NCBI GenBank assembly: GCA_022497145.1
Contig: MU385948.1
Location: 1-64,000 of the forward strand
DNA: 64,000 bases
From: Rostrohypoxylon terebratum
Lineage: Eukaryota > Ascomycota > Sordariomycetes > Xylariales > Hypoxylaceae
Direction of reading: 5' to 3'
In this document: positions 1 through 12,291 of the stretch, in pieces
How the letters are laid out: every line of letters begins with the position of its first letter
Position numbering within the stretch: position 1 is the first letter of the stretch
Made by a program: the position numbers and the translations under genes
Notes under the pieces: generated by a model
What the model was told of the DNA's origin: nothing
Database searches by the model: none
The model's input: only the letters and a program-made list of their open reading frames with translations

Positions 1-135
1 TATAAAGGAAAAAGGCGGTGTTTTTCAACGCGTTCGTGTCGCGATTTTGAAGTGGATCGCACCTGGTATGTGCGCATACTGGTATGTTGGCTTAATTACA
101 TCGCATACTCTAGTGCGTCTGTGCAAAAAACCGTT

Positions 136-927
136 TTAACCATCTGAATCGCCATGTCTATACTTGCAATATTGTCTGATATGCCGCCTCATGTTATCTT
201 CCCGCTTTCTGAACCATTTTTTACATTGGGGACACTGGACCTGTAGCCCCTGATGTACTGTTTGTATGTGACGTCTTAGCTCTTTAGACCCTGACAATTG
301 TTTGTTGCACTGTGTGCACCAATGCGTTTTGTCTTTAGAAGAGGCGGGTGTGTCACAATCGTGATGGGCCTGTTCCTCCCGTCCTAGATGTCCTAGTAAA
401 GTCCTTTCTGGCTGTGGTTGAAGAATCGGTACGTGATTTTCTGATTGTAAATGGAGCGGTCCTATGCTTAAGTTGACCGCCTTGGGCGACGACAGGCCTG
501 GATCCAAGTTCATGCTCCGACCTGGACCCATGAAATATTGCTCGACACAGAGGTGTTCAAGATTCTCAAGTCGCTCGGAAGGTAGAATGAACTCCGCACC
601 ACCTCGGGCGGCACAGAGTTTATCCACCAAGTAGTTGGACATTGGGAATTGATCAGACATCGGCACACCAAACCAATCACCTTCCAACCCTCCCGGGTTC
701 TCCTTCCCAGTTGCTTGCGGAACAGCACCTGGAACAGCACCCCCATCAGCATCCCTAACCTCCCCCAAGTAATCAAGATCATTGAATACTCCATGAAGTC
801 CATTAAGATCGGGAAACTCTTGCAGTCCAAAAGAGTCCTCTAGACCAAGATCCCATGGAACACCGTCGGAGTCTTTTCTCTGTATCTGACTACTAATCCA
901 TTGTGTCGAAATAGGGGTGAGGGAGGA
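136..927 (-). CDS. C2H2 zinc-finger protein, 3' exon (start not found)
   Basis: The open frame runs from a TAG just upstream (930..928) to its stop at 136 and has no in-frame ATG, so the start must lie in an upstream exon not identified here. The C-terminus carries two fingers in tandem: one C-x2-C-x12-H-x4-H and one C-x2-C-x12-H-x4-C, the second with Cys as its last ligand. The roughly 200 residues before them are low in structure and rich in Asp, Glu, Leu and Pro, as in fungal transcription factors or NACHT-linked zinc-finger proteins. DNA binding is the likely role, inferred from the fingers only; no target can be named. The next gene is a P450 on the other strand nearly 2 kb away, so no functional link is visible. 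Confidence 0.65.
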   Translation of the reverse strand, partial: SSLTPISTQWISSQIQRKDSDGVPWDLGLEDSFGLQEFPDLNGLHGVFNDLDYLGEVRDADGGAVPGAVPQATGKENPGGLEGDWFGVPMSDQFPMSNYLVDKLCAARGGAEFILPSERLENLEHLCVEQYFMGPGRSMNLDPGLSSPKAVNLSIGPLHLQSENHVPILQPQPERTLLGHLGREEQAHHDCDTPASSKDKTHWCTQCNKQLSGSKELRRHIQTVHQGLQVQCPQCKKWFRKREDNMRRHIRQYCKYRHGDSDG

Positions 928-2801
928 CTATTCTGGTCCTCCCTCTGGAGTCACCGCGAAATGGGGTAGTAATAAAAAGGGCGCAGCAAGGCTCTATCAA
1001 TGAGTCAGTCCTGTGAGTAGAAATTGGTCACATCCAAGGAAAAAAAAAACTACTCCTAGGGAAGCCACGAACCGCTCCTTCGAATCCCCTTTCAAGATGA
1101 TTAGGTCAAAGGAGGCGGATGAAATCGATTGAGAAGGTCTACGGCTTTATGTAGAGAATGATTTGATCCGGATTTGAGGGCCTCATTTGAGGACCCCGAT
1201 AGGGGTGTGAAAATAACCAATCGTTATGCTTATGAGATATGGGAGGTATTTAAGTCCGGATGGTAAGCGAGCCAATCGAGGTTTTAATAGTTGTATTGAG
1301 GCCCTTGTGTAACCTTCAACGACATAGATGGCGTTCTAAGAATAAATACCTCCTTGAGCGGTGTGTGGAGAATGAGCTACGTACCAGGCTGCCAGGTTTC
1401 CTAGGACCTAGGTACCTACCTATGATACAGACAAAATTTCGATCTGATCGAATTTTGAGTGGTAAATATGTACATGTAGTTGTTCGAAATGTATCATCAC
1501 GTTCCTTGTGAGTTTAGATTTCTAGTCAGTCATTCATGCCCATGGGTTAATCTAGCTAGCACCGATATCTTCTGCGGACCTCTCAGACCTCCGGTTGTAA
1601 GTCAAAAGTTATCAAGTACCTAAGCTCTTATAACGATTAACTCATGGATTCCAAGTTGCCTTTAAATCAGGTGTAGCTTGGTGTATCTCGGTAGTTACGA
1701 GGTACCTAAATAGCATCGATATATCTCGTCGCAGTACACAGTACCTAACTAAACGTAAGTGCGCAACAACTTTTACTATACGCCAAGCTTCCTTCTCATG
1801 TCTCGATATAGTTGTGGTTGTTAAGTGACAGTGTCTATTTCTCAGCCAAACAGTAAGACCGTAAGATAGACACTTAGCATATATCGTTCCAGATTCGTTG
1901 TTTGAGACCTCTAGCTTGGATTAGGACATGTAGGAGATCTACTGTTGTAGTGTAACATTTACCGACTGAAAGCTCTTGGTTAAAAATTAGTGTAAATCGC
2001 GGTATGTCTGTTATATTTCTCTTGGGACGAATTATGGATGGATTACCTATCTACAGATGACTTCTCCAGGAATGACGCGGACACGGATAGTACCCCGAAA
2101 TTCAGCTACTACACCTAGTACCTACCTTGTGAGGTATCCTGTCGTTTTTTCCGGAAGGTAATATTACGATGAACACGTAACCAGGATTGCTTTTTAATTC
2201 GTATGCAATCCATATGTCCGAATCCAAAACGATCTGTGATAAGTTTTCAGCTTATGTGGTGATGTTACATGTTTTCCCATCTAGGTATATCTCAATGCAG
2301 GTTGACATAATATCTGATACGTTCGCAGATAGATCGGAACGGCAGAATCCTCCTAGATTCTCGTACCATGGTCAGTCGTCGCACCAGATATTGCTTGCGT
2401 AAAGCCGGTCCAATTAAGCATCATCAGATGACGTTTTTGCACATACGAGCTGAGCGATGGTGTATCCCACCAAGTCTAGTAGCGACCGAGAACTATCTCC
2501 GTATCACTTCACGACTGAACTATTGGACGTCTATACGTGGGGTTTATCGCCGTTTTATCTCCCCAGGGAATCAAGTTACCGTCGACTACGACCTTGGAGT
2601 GCCGCGAAACCGGTGTAATATGCATGTGCTCAGGATTGGCCGCTGTCGCTTCGGCGTTGTGAGATATGATAGCTTGCCCAAGTGTATAGGGACGTGGTAG
2701 GTATATAAATTTGGGTTGCATTCGACCTAATTTCTATTAATCTTGCCTTGCTACAGGACGTCTTTTTCTATAGAACGACGTTGCAGAGATACCCGTATAC
2801 A
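928..2801. other. Intergenic, no gene recognised
   Basis: About 1.9 kb rich in stop codons. Short open frames near 1260-1511 and 2368-2700 show no family resemblance or usable splice structure. CCTAGGTA-type words occur near 1400 and 2110. The 3' part presumably includes the P450 promoter. Confidence 0.5.
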
Positions 2802-4659
2802 ATGTTCATCGAGACTATCCGAGCTGGCATTTTGCCATGTTTCCTCATGGTATGGTCAAATCTTTTGTTTCAGGTTCACAGCTAATAGTAATTTTACAAA
2901 ATAGCTTGTTGGTCTATGGGCCTCTCGTATAATTTATAATCTCTATTTCCATCCATTGGCTAAGATCCCAGGCCCCTGGATAGCTGCTATCACCGATGTA
3001 CGTTTTCAAGTTAATGTATAAAGGGTTCATTACTTATACGGAGTAGGCCCCCTATTGTTGGTGGCTATTAGGAGGTCGCCAGCCTTTCAAGATGCTTGAG
3101 CTGCATAATAAATATGGTCTGTCTACATTTGGCTATTAGGGATATATGTTTGGCGATGCTAATCTGACGCAGGTCCTGCCGTCCGTATTGCCCCAAACGA
3201 GATTTCATTCAACACTGCCCAAGCGTGGAAGGATATTTATACCCATGGACACGGCCGTCCAATATTCGTCAAGGGAAAGTTCTACGATGGCGCTTGTTTT
3301 GCGGTTGAAGAATTTCAACGTGGGATCTCGACCATCGCTAGCGAGAGAAGACCCGAAGTCCACAAGCAGATGAAAAGTCAATGGGCTAGCGCGTTTTCTG
3401 AGCGCGCAATTGTTGAACAAGAAGAGCTTATAGCTGTTTCGGCCGACAAGCTTATTCGTCAAGTTGGCACCAAGGGTTCTAAAGAAGAAGGGTTCGACAT
3501 CCCCACCCTATTTGAAGCAATGACTTTTGATGTCATGGGCGATCTAGCATTCGGTAAACCGTTCGGCGCATTAGATATGGGTTAGTTTCAAGGTATCCAT
3601 GACATCTACTCGAATAATCAATACTAAACTATAGTATAGAAACAAGACATCCTCAGGTCTCCGCTGCTATCGGTACTCTAATGATGGCTATAATCATAGA
3701 CGTCCTCAACCACTATCCGACTATAGCTAAAGGCCTTGTTATGCTCATGCACGGAAAGCTTAAGAAAATTATGGAAGATGTAAAGATGAACGAGAAACTG
3801 GTCTATGATTTGGTCAAAAAGTAAGTAAGCTTAACTTACAAGCCGCTTAACTAGTATTGACATGACCAAGACGGATAGAAACGAAAACGGATCGCAAGGA
3901 TTTCTTAACTAGAGTTATCCAGGAGCGAGACCCCAACGCCGTTTCAGACAAACAGATTGCCGCTCACTCATCAGACATGGTAATTGCAGGAAGTGATACT
4001 ACGGCTACCGGTCTAAGCTCCATAGTCTACTTCCTGTTGAAGAACCCGTCCTCTCTTGAAAAGCTGAAGGCCGAAATCCGAGACACCTTCGATCGATACT
4101 CACAAATAACATATTCTTCGACAATGAAAATGAAATACCTCCGCGCTGTCATTCAGGAAGGGCTGCGTATATTACCTCCCGTTTCAGTCGCATTGCCCCG
4201 TGATGTGCCTGACGAGGGAGCAGTAGTCGATGGCCTATTTCTTCCTGGGGGAGTATGTGTCACTACCCGAATTTCTCTAGAATGAGATATCTGAAGATAG
4301 AAGATACCTAGCTAATCCTTACATTATAGACTCATGTGGGCGCGAACCCTGTCGCAACTTTTCTATCTTCGACAAACTTCCACGACCCGTTCTCTTGGAA
4401 GCCAGAGAGGTGGATTGATCCTGATAGCAGAGACAATCTAGAGAGTTGTCTGCCGTTTTCACTCGGCCCGAGAGTCTGTATCGGGAGAAATGTGGCTTCG
4501 TTGGAACTACATGTTACTATTGCAAAATTGTTCTGGGTTTACGATCTTGAATTGGCTAATCCAAGTATTGATTGGCATAGGGATGTTCGGATGGCTTCTT
4601 TGTGGAAGATGCCAAAGTTGATGATTCGTGCTAAGAACCGAGGGGTTAAAATTGAATGA
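2802..4659 (+). CDS. Cytochrome P450 monooxygenase (seven exons)
   Basis: Proposed exons are 2802-2849, 2905-3001, 3072-3116, 3173-3580, 3640-3820, 3871-4252 and 4330-4659, joining in frame to a 496-residue protein. It would be a haem-thiolate monooxygenase anchored in the ER by the hydrophobic N-terminus. Visible hallmarks in order are the proline hinge PLAKIPGPW, the QPFKMLELHNKYGPAVRIAPNE block, the I-helix AGSDTTA, the K-helix ExxR in EGLRILPP, the PERW motif, and the haem loop FSLGPRVCIGRN with the ligand Cys. Intron 2 (3002-3071) has the weak donor GTTTTC and leaves the region before QPFKM a few residues short. An alternative reading meets a stop at about 3020, so that junction is the least certain. 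Substrate is unknown. The gene converges on an alpha/beta hydrolase 258 bp downstream, with no other tailoring enzymes beside it. Confidence 0.85.
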
Positions 4660-4917
4660 GGCGCCTCCATTGATCTTCATGTGGTTTCAAAGGCTTTTGG
4701 CCTTCTTACATCCATAAGATAGGGGGATGGGGTAGTCCGAAAAGCACCTGAAACTCTTTAACTGATCAGCCCCTATTCCCCCTATTCTAGGATAGGTAGG
4801 TATTACCTACTACGCAGGAGGTAGGCAGTGGCAAGATTACGGGGGTAGTTTAAATCGGAGATGTATTTCTTTTGCACACAGGTTTAACAGCTTACATGGT
4901 CTCGAATATATACATCC

Positions 4918-6135
4918 TCACCGTCCGCTCAACTTCTCCCCAACAGCGCACCTCTCCTCCAACAACTCATTGAACCATCTCGTCTTCTGATAAATCGGCG
5001 CATGTCCCAAGCCCTCCTCAATAACCGCCTTCCCGGGCATCAAGTACTGAATCAACGTCTTCCCATGGCTCACCGGAATCATCGCATCCGCCGTCCCGTG
5101 TAGAACCATGATCCTGGGCCTCCCCACCCTATCCGCCAGATCCCTCAACTGCTCCGGACTTTTCTGATGGAATCCCGCCGCCACCGCCTGCAAATAGAAC
5201 CCGTTCTTGCTGCGCCCGATGCAGATCTCCTGCGCCGCGAAGCGGGCGTAGTTACTCTCAAACCTTTGATACCCACCCTCCGGTATCTCGCACCGCGGCG
5301 TGTTTGTGCCGGGGAGCTCGGCGTCGTCAGCGGCTTCTAGCCACGCTTGCGGGAAACACCCGTGCGCCGTGGCTCGGATCTCGCTTTCCAAGCTTTTCGG
5401 CAGCAGGGCCCCGAGCCGGCCGGTAAGTTCGCTAAACGAACCGCTATTTTCTAAACGTGCAGCCGTGCAATGCAGATTTAGGCTCGCGATGCGTTCGGGT
5501 ATCAGGACCGCGAGTTCCTGGGCTATCATGCCACCCACTACAACAAGTCACTATTTGTTAACGAACGCACCCACCTTCTCGATGAGGACAAGGAATGAGA
5601 TAAATTAGAGGAGGGCGGGCTGAAAAAAGCGGGAGGGAAGTGGAGAAGGGGCAAAAATAAGGGCTTACTGCTGCCGCCCGAGACATGCAGCTGGCGTTCG
5701 CCGGACCACCCTAGGTGATCTAGCACCTCGACTAGATCCCGCGCCATCTCCGACGTGCTATACCTGAGCACTGGCTTGTCTGAGGCGCCGGCGCCACGGT
5801 TATCGAATATGAGGACGGAGTACTTGTCCCCGCGCTCGTGCCCGAAGTACAGGGCCTGGGGTTGCCAGTCCGCTTTCGTGAGACCGATGCCTCCTATGAG
5901 TTGCGGTTGTCAATATATGAACTATACATAGATAGATGTCCTAGACAACTGCAATGGATGTGGCTCCTACAATGAGCTTGATGGGTCCGTCGCCGTGAAC
6001 CTCCCAGCTAATATTCAGGGGCCCCCCTCGCCCCGCGGCGACGGGAAGGAGACCGTGTCGGTGCGGCTGGAGTTTCCAGATTGCTGTTGGGAACGCCGGG
6101 CTCTTGGCTACTTCTTCTACTGTTAGAAAAGCCAT
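4918..6135 (-). CDS. Alpha/beta hydrolase, three exons, one junction out of frame
   Basis: Exons read 6135-5971, 5893-5669 and 5537-4918. The fold is recognised by WEVHGDGPIKLI and the FDNRGAGASDKP strand-loop. The nucleophile elbow SGGSMGGM is formed exactly across intron 2. The acid lies in LHGTADAMIPV and the catalytic His in EGLGHAP. It resembles the fungal hydrolase group related to small esterases and lactonases. Intron 2 is clean (GTAAGC..TGTAG). Intron 1 is not: exon 1 ends in phase 0 before GTAGGA, whereas exon 2 needs one carried-over base to read GGIGLTKADW. No phase-1 GT donor exists nearby, and total exon length is one short of a multiple of three. This is either a real frameshift or a base error. 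Exon 3 itself is intact, so a working gene remains possible. Confidence 0.75.
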
Positions 6136-6894
6136 TTCGGATTGTGTTTTTCGCTTTCCCTATCACATTTATGCTTAGGTATATTTGTAAAATAGTATTT
6201 TATGCACCTAAATTCTAGCAGAACTAGAGTGATTGATGCTATTCAGATCAATGAAGATTATGCTATAGTGTTCAGTAAGATATTTTCAATAGATCTCTTG
6301 ATTCTATTGGTATAAGGATCTTCTAGCTGAAGCTTAGGTATAGAGGGTTCAGCTCTAAGCTGCCTGTCTCGAATTTTATAGTGGCGATGCAGTTATTCCT
6401 ACAGCTGCCTAGCCCGGGGCACCGGGATTTTGCGGAAGAGTCCCCGAAACGCTCGTGTCGTATAAAATTTGGTCCCTCGTATATTCAATTCTTGATACCT
6501 CAGATATTGGAATGCTAGAAGAACAATTCGAAGAGCGAGACTTAACAGTATTCAGAAAGTGTTTTTCTATCACCAATTACCTAGAGTGTATGTCTAGTGT
6601 AGTTAGGTAGGTATTGGATGATTGATCTACCCTCTCCGTGTACGCATATGAGAATGTCTACACATACACCTCTAAGCTACGCGATAATCCGATCTCACTA
6701 AGAACCACATGGACACACAGCACGCCATGACTGAGCCGCATCGAAACAAGCTCTTGTGTGGACTTGGACAGCTCACAATTGTCCTGTATAGACAACAGAT
6801 GAGGCACTGCTTATAATGACTCATATGTGCCAAACTCAAGTTCAATGACGCCCAGGACAGGACAATTATAGTTACCTGTAGTCTATTGTAAAAT

Positions 6895-6924
6895 GTGAAT
6901 GTGAATGTGAATGTGAATGTGAAT
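6895..6924. repeat. (GTGAAT)5 microsatellite
   Basis: Five perfect tandem copies of GTGAAT in intergenic DNA between the two hydrolase genes. On the minus strand it reads as alternating Ser-His in a short open frame that is not otherwise gene-like. Confidence 0.95.
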
Positions 6925-7282
6925 TGTATGACATGACGTGGTATTCAACGATAACAATTTGAATAGATTTCATTTGGACACGAGAAGCATGTGAACGAGT
7001 CTGCATGTCTCCAAAGAAGGCTGGATGAATTCGCAAAAGCCGACTCGACGCCTTCAGCCCATGGCCGAGAACATTGTGGCTCAATCATCCTGTTATAAAA
7101 GATGAGTTATTTCTTGTTTTCAACATGTGGCAATCTCTAGCCTCGAAGTCAGGTATACATGGTAAGACCGAGACACGTTACTTGGGCTGCTCGGGCTAGA
7201 TCTCGTAGTTAGGGCTATGGTGAGATCAAAAGCTTCAGCCGCTCAACTTAGGCTTACCTAGTACTAGGTATAATACCCAGGT

Positions 7283-7303
7283 CCTAGGTCCTAGGTCCTA
7301 GGT
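7283..7303. repeat. (CCTAGGT)3 tandem heptamer
   Basis: Three perfect tandem copies of CCTAGGT, the local dense form of a word found in most of the longer intergenic gaps of this window. Confidence 0.9.
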
Positions 7304-7967
7304 AAAGGTCTGACGAACTAGAAGCCCTGAGCTGTCAACCCCCCACTTGGGTGCTTGGGTAGCTCCGGGCCTTGCTTCCCGCTCACTAGGCGAAGCCCTA
7401 ACACCTAAGGCTTGAGACCTTATAGACTCGGGGCTTACTCATAGGAATCGGACGCTGGAAGAAAGAAAGATATTGGGCGGTAGCGAACAAATGTAATTTT
7501 CCTTACCCCAACTCCTAGGCGACACGTATTTACCGCCAGGAACCTGCATGAGATAATCGTGATTCACACAACAGTCAATAGGCACGGAGAGAAACTCGCA
7601 ATATTTAGCCGCAGAGATGACGGCTTATAGAATCCTGTTAGCTGGAAGATATTTCGGCTCTCCTCAATCGGAGCCGAGCCCTAAGCCTTAGCCTTAGCCT
7701 GCGCGGTAAGCTTACTTTTGTTGATATGTGATTCGGACGCCGATGCATCGTCGCGTCTATTTGATATTGAAATTAGGAGAGCGCCAATCATTCATGTAGT
7801 CAGTGTACCAATATCAATATAGTATATATTTCATAGGTAAGACCTATCGCGTGATCTGACGCGAGGTTTAGGGGTATCTCAGGTAAAAGGGTGCAACACC
7901 CAATAGGAGCGGCGCTCATTCTAAGCCGGTCGCCATATTATAGACGCATCTGCCGTCTTTGCGAGGA

Positions 7968-9397
7968 TTATGGCTTCTCATCCCCGGCGATGTTAGACAC
8001 AAAGTCGGATATCGCCTCGAAATATCCCTCTTCCAATACGCTTGAGTTGTGATCGCCACCAGGTAGGGGCTTCCAGATTTTGGTGGGTGTAGTAGCTAAT
8101 TCGTATAGCTTTCTCATGTGAGCGGGTCTGCGATACAGATGACGTTAGTCGACGAATCAGCTGAGCTCTCCAACTGAGACATGCCAAGCTATTTGCATAA
8201 GATTTATTTGATTATCAGGGAACAAGATTTAATCCGTGCTCAAGAGAGAGCTCATGTTTTGTGGATGGTTGTCGTAAATCATCATATGATCGATATTTCA
8301 TAGATAGTGGAATGTAAATAAAGTCAGAGCCAACTTACGGTACAATCTCGTCTTGGAGGCCACTAAGGAATAATATTGGCACCTCGGTAATGGATGGTAA
8401 TATGGACTCGCTTGGCCAGACTTGGTGACATAGCAGAGTCAGGTACTTGGCTGGTGGAATGACAGACGGAATTAGGGATCGCATGGAGAGGAATGTGTTT
8501 TCGAGGATCAGGCCAACAATGTCTCCTCTATGCTGGTTCTTAGATACTAGCTTAATGCTGACAGCACCTCCTAGACTCTGTCCGTAGACTACAAGCTTAT
8601 GACTACTCGTCTCTGCTCGATCTCGCAGGTAATCAAGGGCTGTCTGGGCATCGCGCATAAGACCTTTCTCGTCCGGTTCGCCGGTAGATAAACCGTAGCC
8701 CCTATATTCGAGCATGAAGACGTTACAGCCGATATAATTGATAAGCATGCGAGCTATTGGCAGTCGATGACCAATATTGCCGGCATTTCCATGGAACATC
8801 AAAATAGTACATTTCGAGTTCCGACCACCCTTTGCGCCACGGATATAGAATGCCGATAGCTTCTCGCCATCATTGGTGGGTATTACTAGCTCTTCGAAGT
8901 CTTGGATGCCAAATTGTGAAGGTCGAGGAACGTTAGTCCGAGCATTCGGGGGCATGTGAGATGGGTAGATCAAGGCTCTGCAGCGTGGGGTTGGGACGGT
9001 TAGCTCCCTATATCAGATGATAGGTTGTGCCGGTAGGCAAAGAGTGGAAAGGAGGAGGAGGAGGAGGGGAAAAGGAGGTGTGGTGTCTCGGTTGCTCACT
9101 TTTGCTTGAAGTACAATAGGGTGGTCAAGACGGCGGCAACACCCTGATTTACGATAGTCAGCTCAGCTGCAGCGCGGCAATGTTTTGCTATGGCGACTTG
9201 GGTATGTCGACAAGCCCGGGCAAAGATCGAAGAAGTGGAGGTAGAGCTTGATGTCTGAAAGGATGATGACAGTGATGATGAAGGCATACCGTGGAAGCCA
9301 AAGCTGGCAAACGCATGTAAGCGGCCACGGTGCTTAGGAGCGATATAATCTGCTCCGGATAGCTTAGACTTGACGATGAAGCTCCTGAAGGCGACAT
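7968..9397 (-). CDS. bem46: BEM46-family alpha/beta hydrolase, membrane-anchored
   Basis: Exons 9397-9290, 9143-9100, 9007-8339 and 8127-7968 join in frame to 326 residues. One hydrophobic segment (about residues 30-48, created across intron 1) is the expected N-terminal anchor. The hydrolase domain shows HGNAGNIGHRLP, the nucleophile motif GQSLGG, the acid in LSGLQDEIVPP, and the catalytic His in PGGDHNSS. Order and length match the conserved BEM46 family of eukaryotic plasma-membrane or ER hydrolases linked to cell polarity in fungi; the substrate is not known for the family. The start was chosen because the N-terminus reads MSPSGASSSSLSYPE and gives a single anchor. A longer unspliced frame begins at 9407 but lacks family character. 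Intron 3 is unusually long for this window (211 nt) and holds a tRNA-like A-box, noted separately. Gene symbol is by family resemblance only. Confidence 0.9.
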
Positions 9398-12291
9398 GCC
9401 TAACCAAGCGAATCCCAGCTGGTAAAAGGGCGGAAGCAGAAGCGGAAGAGAAGGAGAGGAGAAGAAAGAATTATGCGGTAACTAAGATAGGTACATGAAA
9501 CGTGCACACACAAAGAAAAGGAGGACCTTCAGGAGTGGATCTATTATGAAGTTTTGACTTTTGGTGGTCTGTGGAGTGTGGACGATTTCAAGGTTGACAG
9601 TTTGGTTGATTGGGATTGGATTGAATTTGGTACTTGGATTGCACTTGGATGAATCCTCGGTCAAGCAAATGTCCAGCGGGTTCAGGGATTAATAATAGCT
9701 GGCAATTATTAGCTGGCATCTCCAGGGCTACATGGTAAGGAAGGGAAAGCCCGAACAACCAGTTGGAAAATCACTACACTAGACATCTCCCATGAGCCAC
9801 AGACACCACAAATGCCACAAATAACGGGCAGGTACTAACCCAGGTGGCTCAGATTACCTTCAATATGCTAACTAGATTCTATCTAGTTTGAGGCTTTCCA
9901 AAGGCTTTTGAGTTTGGTACAGCTGTAGTTTCCTTCATAATTACGTTGTACTGGCAGACTGGTAGCTTCAAGGTTTCTGAGATAGCCGAAATGGCTACCA
10001 GTTTGAGATTTCCCGACAGCTTGTTACGGCCGGCATCATTGGTTTCAATGTTGAATGTTCGCGTTGGTCTTGTACCTGGTTGAATCCTTCCCAAATCACT
10101 TTTAATAATAGGATGCCAATCACCTGCTTTCTCGTGTCGTATAAAGTATTTTACTACTACTAGGTATGTACTATGATATGTCGCCGCAACTCTTTCCACC
10201 CTTTCCACCTACCCATTAAGTCGGGCAGATCATTTCTAATAGTAACTTTTCTCACCCTTGATCATCAATAGTTCGCCCTATTTCCACGATTCATACTACC
10301 AGGGCAGAACACTACCTGGGTGGCACCTTGGTACGTACTACTACGTAAATCTGGATACGTACTATTAAGTACATACCTACCTAGTAAGTACGATTGGTAT
10401 CACGAGACTGCCAGGTGAGGAATCGCGAAACACAACGTCAAAGTTTCGTGGTTTTGGATCGAAATAGAAAATGCTAAGCCTTTTGTGCCCTTGTTAAAGT
10501 TCGTTGTCGTCGTCTTGTCACTTCCTCTCATTATCTTAAACCCTCTTTGGATAACCTTAATCATTATATTTATTCGAGTATAGGTAGGTACTATCTAGCA
10601 GGCAGTGAAATTTTCACTATATTTAGGTAATCATCCCTCATAGCATGAATGTTGGCTAGTACCTAGTACTCTAGTAGAGAGCCTACACTACAGTCTACTA
10701 GGGGTAGTTCACCCTTTAAAGAATCAACACCGGAAGGATGGATCGAATCCACCTACCTGATTTGTATTGTTTCATGCACAAATGAAGCCGATCATCTTAG
10801 ATTCTGCTCCGTAAAGGGTTGGTACCTTTCTAGAATAATCATGCCCGGTTGTCGGCCAAACGAATCAAGATGCTTGTTACATCCAATGCCATCAAACGCT
10901 GACGACGGGCAGACGGGGTTCGTTTGGAGGTTACGAAGCAGAATTAACTTTCGAGTTGGGTATGGGAACCGAGCTAAATTCGTACTACTAGTACTAAGTA
11001 GTAGTAGGTATGTTAGCGTCGCTAGCGTCCGTTGCCAGATGCCAATTATCCGTTGCTATCTCAAAACAAACCTTTTGCCATGCTGAATCCCAATTGCGAG
11101 AGTAAGCGCTCCCCGTTCAGTCCGTCCTGCCCATTGAGGAAGCGCGCATAACGCAGCGGCGCCCAACGCGAAAAAATTCGATGCACCCAATTTCTGAAAG
11201 GGCAAAAAATTTTATCACCTTCACAACCTTAAAGAACCTTGGAGATCTGCAGTCACCCATTGTCCAGTCACATCTGTTACAACTGTCACAATAATCACAG
11301 CACATGTCCATATAACTTTCATATACTTTGCACCGAATCTATCCTTTTTCTCTGTTCAATTGTAATTTTTAGAATTTCTAGCCTCGTTTCGTATATTATA
11401 AAATCTTAAATCCTATTCTTAATCAACTCCGCCTCCAAATTCCTTAACTCCTACAAGATACACAGAATACCCCCTCGGCCTATAGCAACTCAGCCCGCAA
11501 CAATTTACAATTTACCCCAGACGAGAGGTTCTGTGTTCTAATAATAAAAGAGTTCCCCGACTTTGGAAACCAACGAACGCTTGGATCTGCCCCTGTTTTG
11601 CACTTTGGCGCCTGGCACGCAGACCTTGCGTCTACATAATACATAGGACCTAGGAAGTCTTTTATCGTCACCCGGTACCTATCCGGTACCGCTTGAGAGG
11701 GTCATACCAGGTTTGTCCCATTGGGCTTCGTACGACAGACAGGTTCTCATGACGACGCATTTATGCTCAATATTTCAGCATCTCGGTATCTAAAATATCT
11801 ATAAAAAACAATATTATCAAGAAGAACTGTCTAGAAGCTTAACTGTCTAGAAGTTAGAAGCTGGAAGCTAAGAGAGTTACTTCATCCCGAAGAAGTTCGT
11901 GACCCCTTGGGAAGGAAAAGACTAGTAATCCCACCATACCAGCCAGGAACACGCCTGTCTATCATTACTATATTCTTCCCGTCTTGGGAATTTTAGACAT
12001 TCTAGGCTGTCTCTTCTGTCCTATCAGCTTTGATCCCCTTTCCCGACTTCGCCTGTTGAGGGTTAGAATACCTGCACTGCCATCTACCTATCTACCTATC
12101 TCCCCTCTGCACCCTCTGCAGCGGCCCCCAAGGAAAGACAAAAACAGAAAACAACAAATTTCAACTCCTCGACCACTCACAACCAGAGACGCCAGAGACA
12201 CGCAAGAAATTTGTACAAAAATTGCACAGCTGCGCGCCAATCAGCTTTCCTCCATACCCGACAGCACATCACATTTAGACCAGTTAGAAAC
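9398..12291. other. Long intergenic stretch, no gene recognised
   Basis: About 2.9 kb. Short open frames near 9480, 9880, 10840 and 11120 show no family character or consistent splicing. Several TACCTAGG-like and GTACTACTA words occur near 10330-10690 and 10980. The last 300 bases are pyrimidine-rich and probably 5' leader of the downstream zinc-finger gene. Confidence 0.5.

Larger units (their letters stand above)
6136..7967. other. Intergenic, no gene recognised
   Basis: About 1.8 kb with no coding signal on either strand. It holds a hexamer microsatellite near 6900 and a tandem CCTAGGT heptamer near 7290, described separately. Confidence 0.5.

Noticed and set aside
2368..2700. 110-codon open frame upstream of the P450
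   Set aside because: No domain, unusual composition, overlapping open frame on the other strand, and no link to the P450 exons.
9096..9407. 103-codon frame as the real N-terminus of the BEM46-type protein
   Set aside because: Splicing 9289-9144 out gives the family-like anchor and correct phase, whereas the unspliced frame adds non-family sequence.
10728..10756. GGATCGAATCC resembling a tRNA T-arm
   Set aside because: No matching D-arm, anticodon arm or acceptor stem in the preceding 60 bases.
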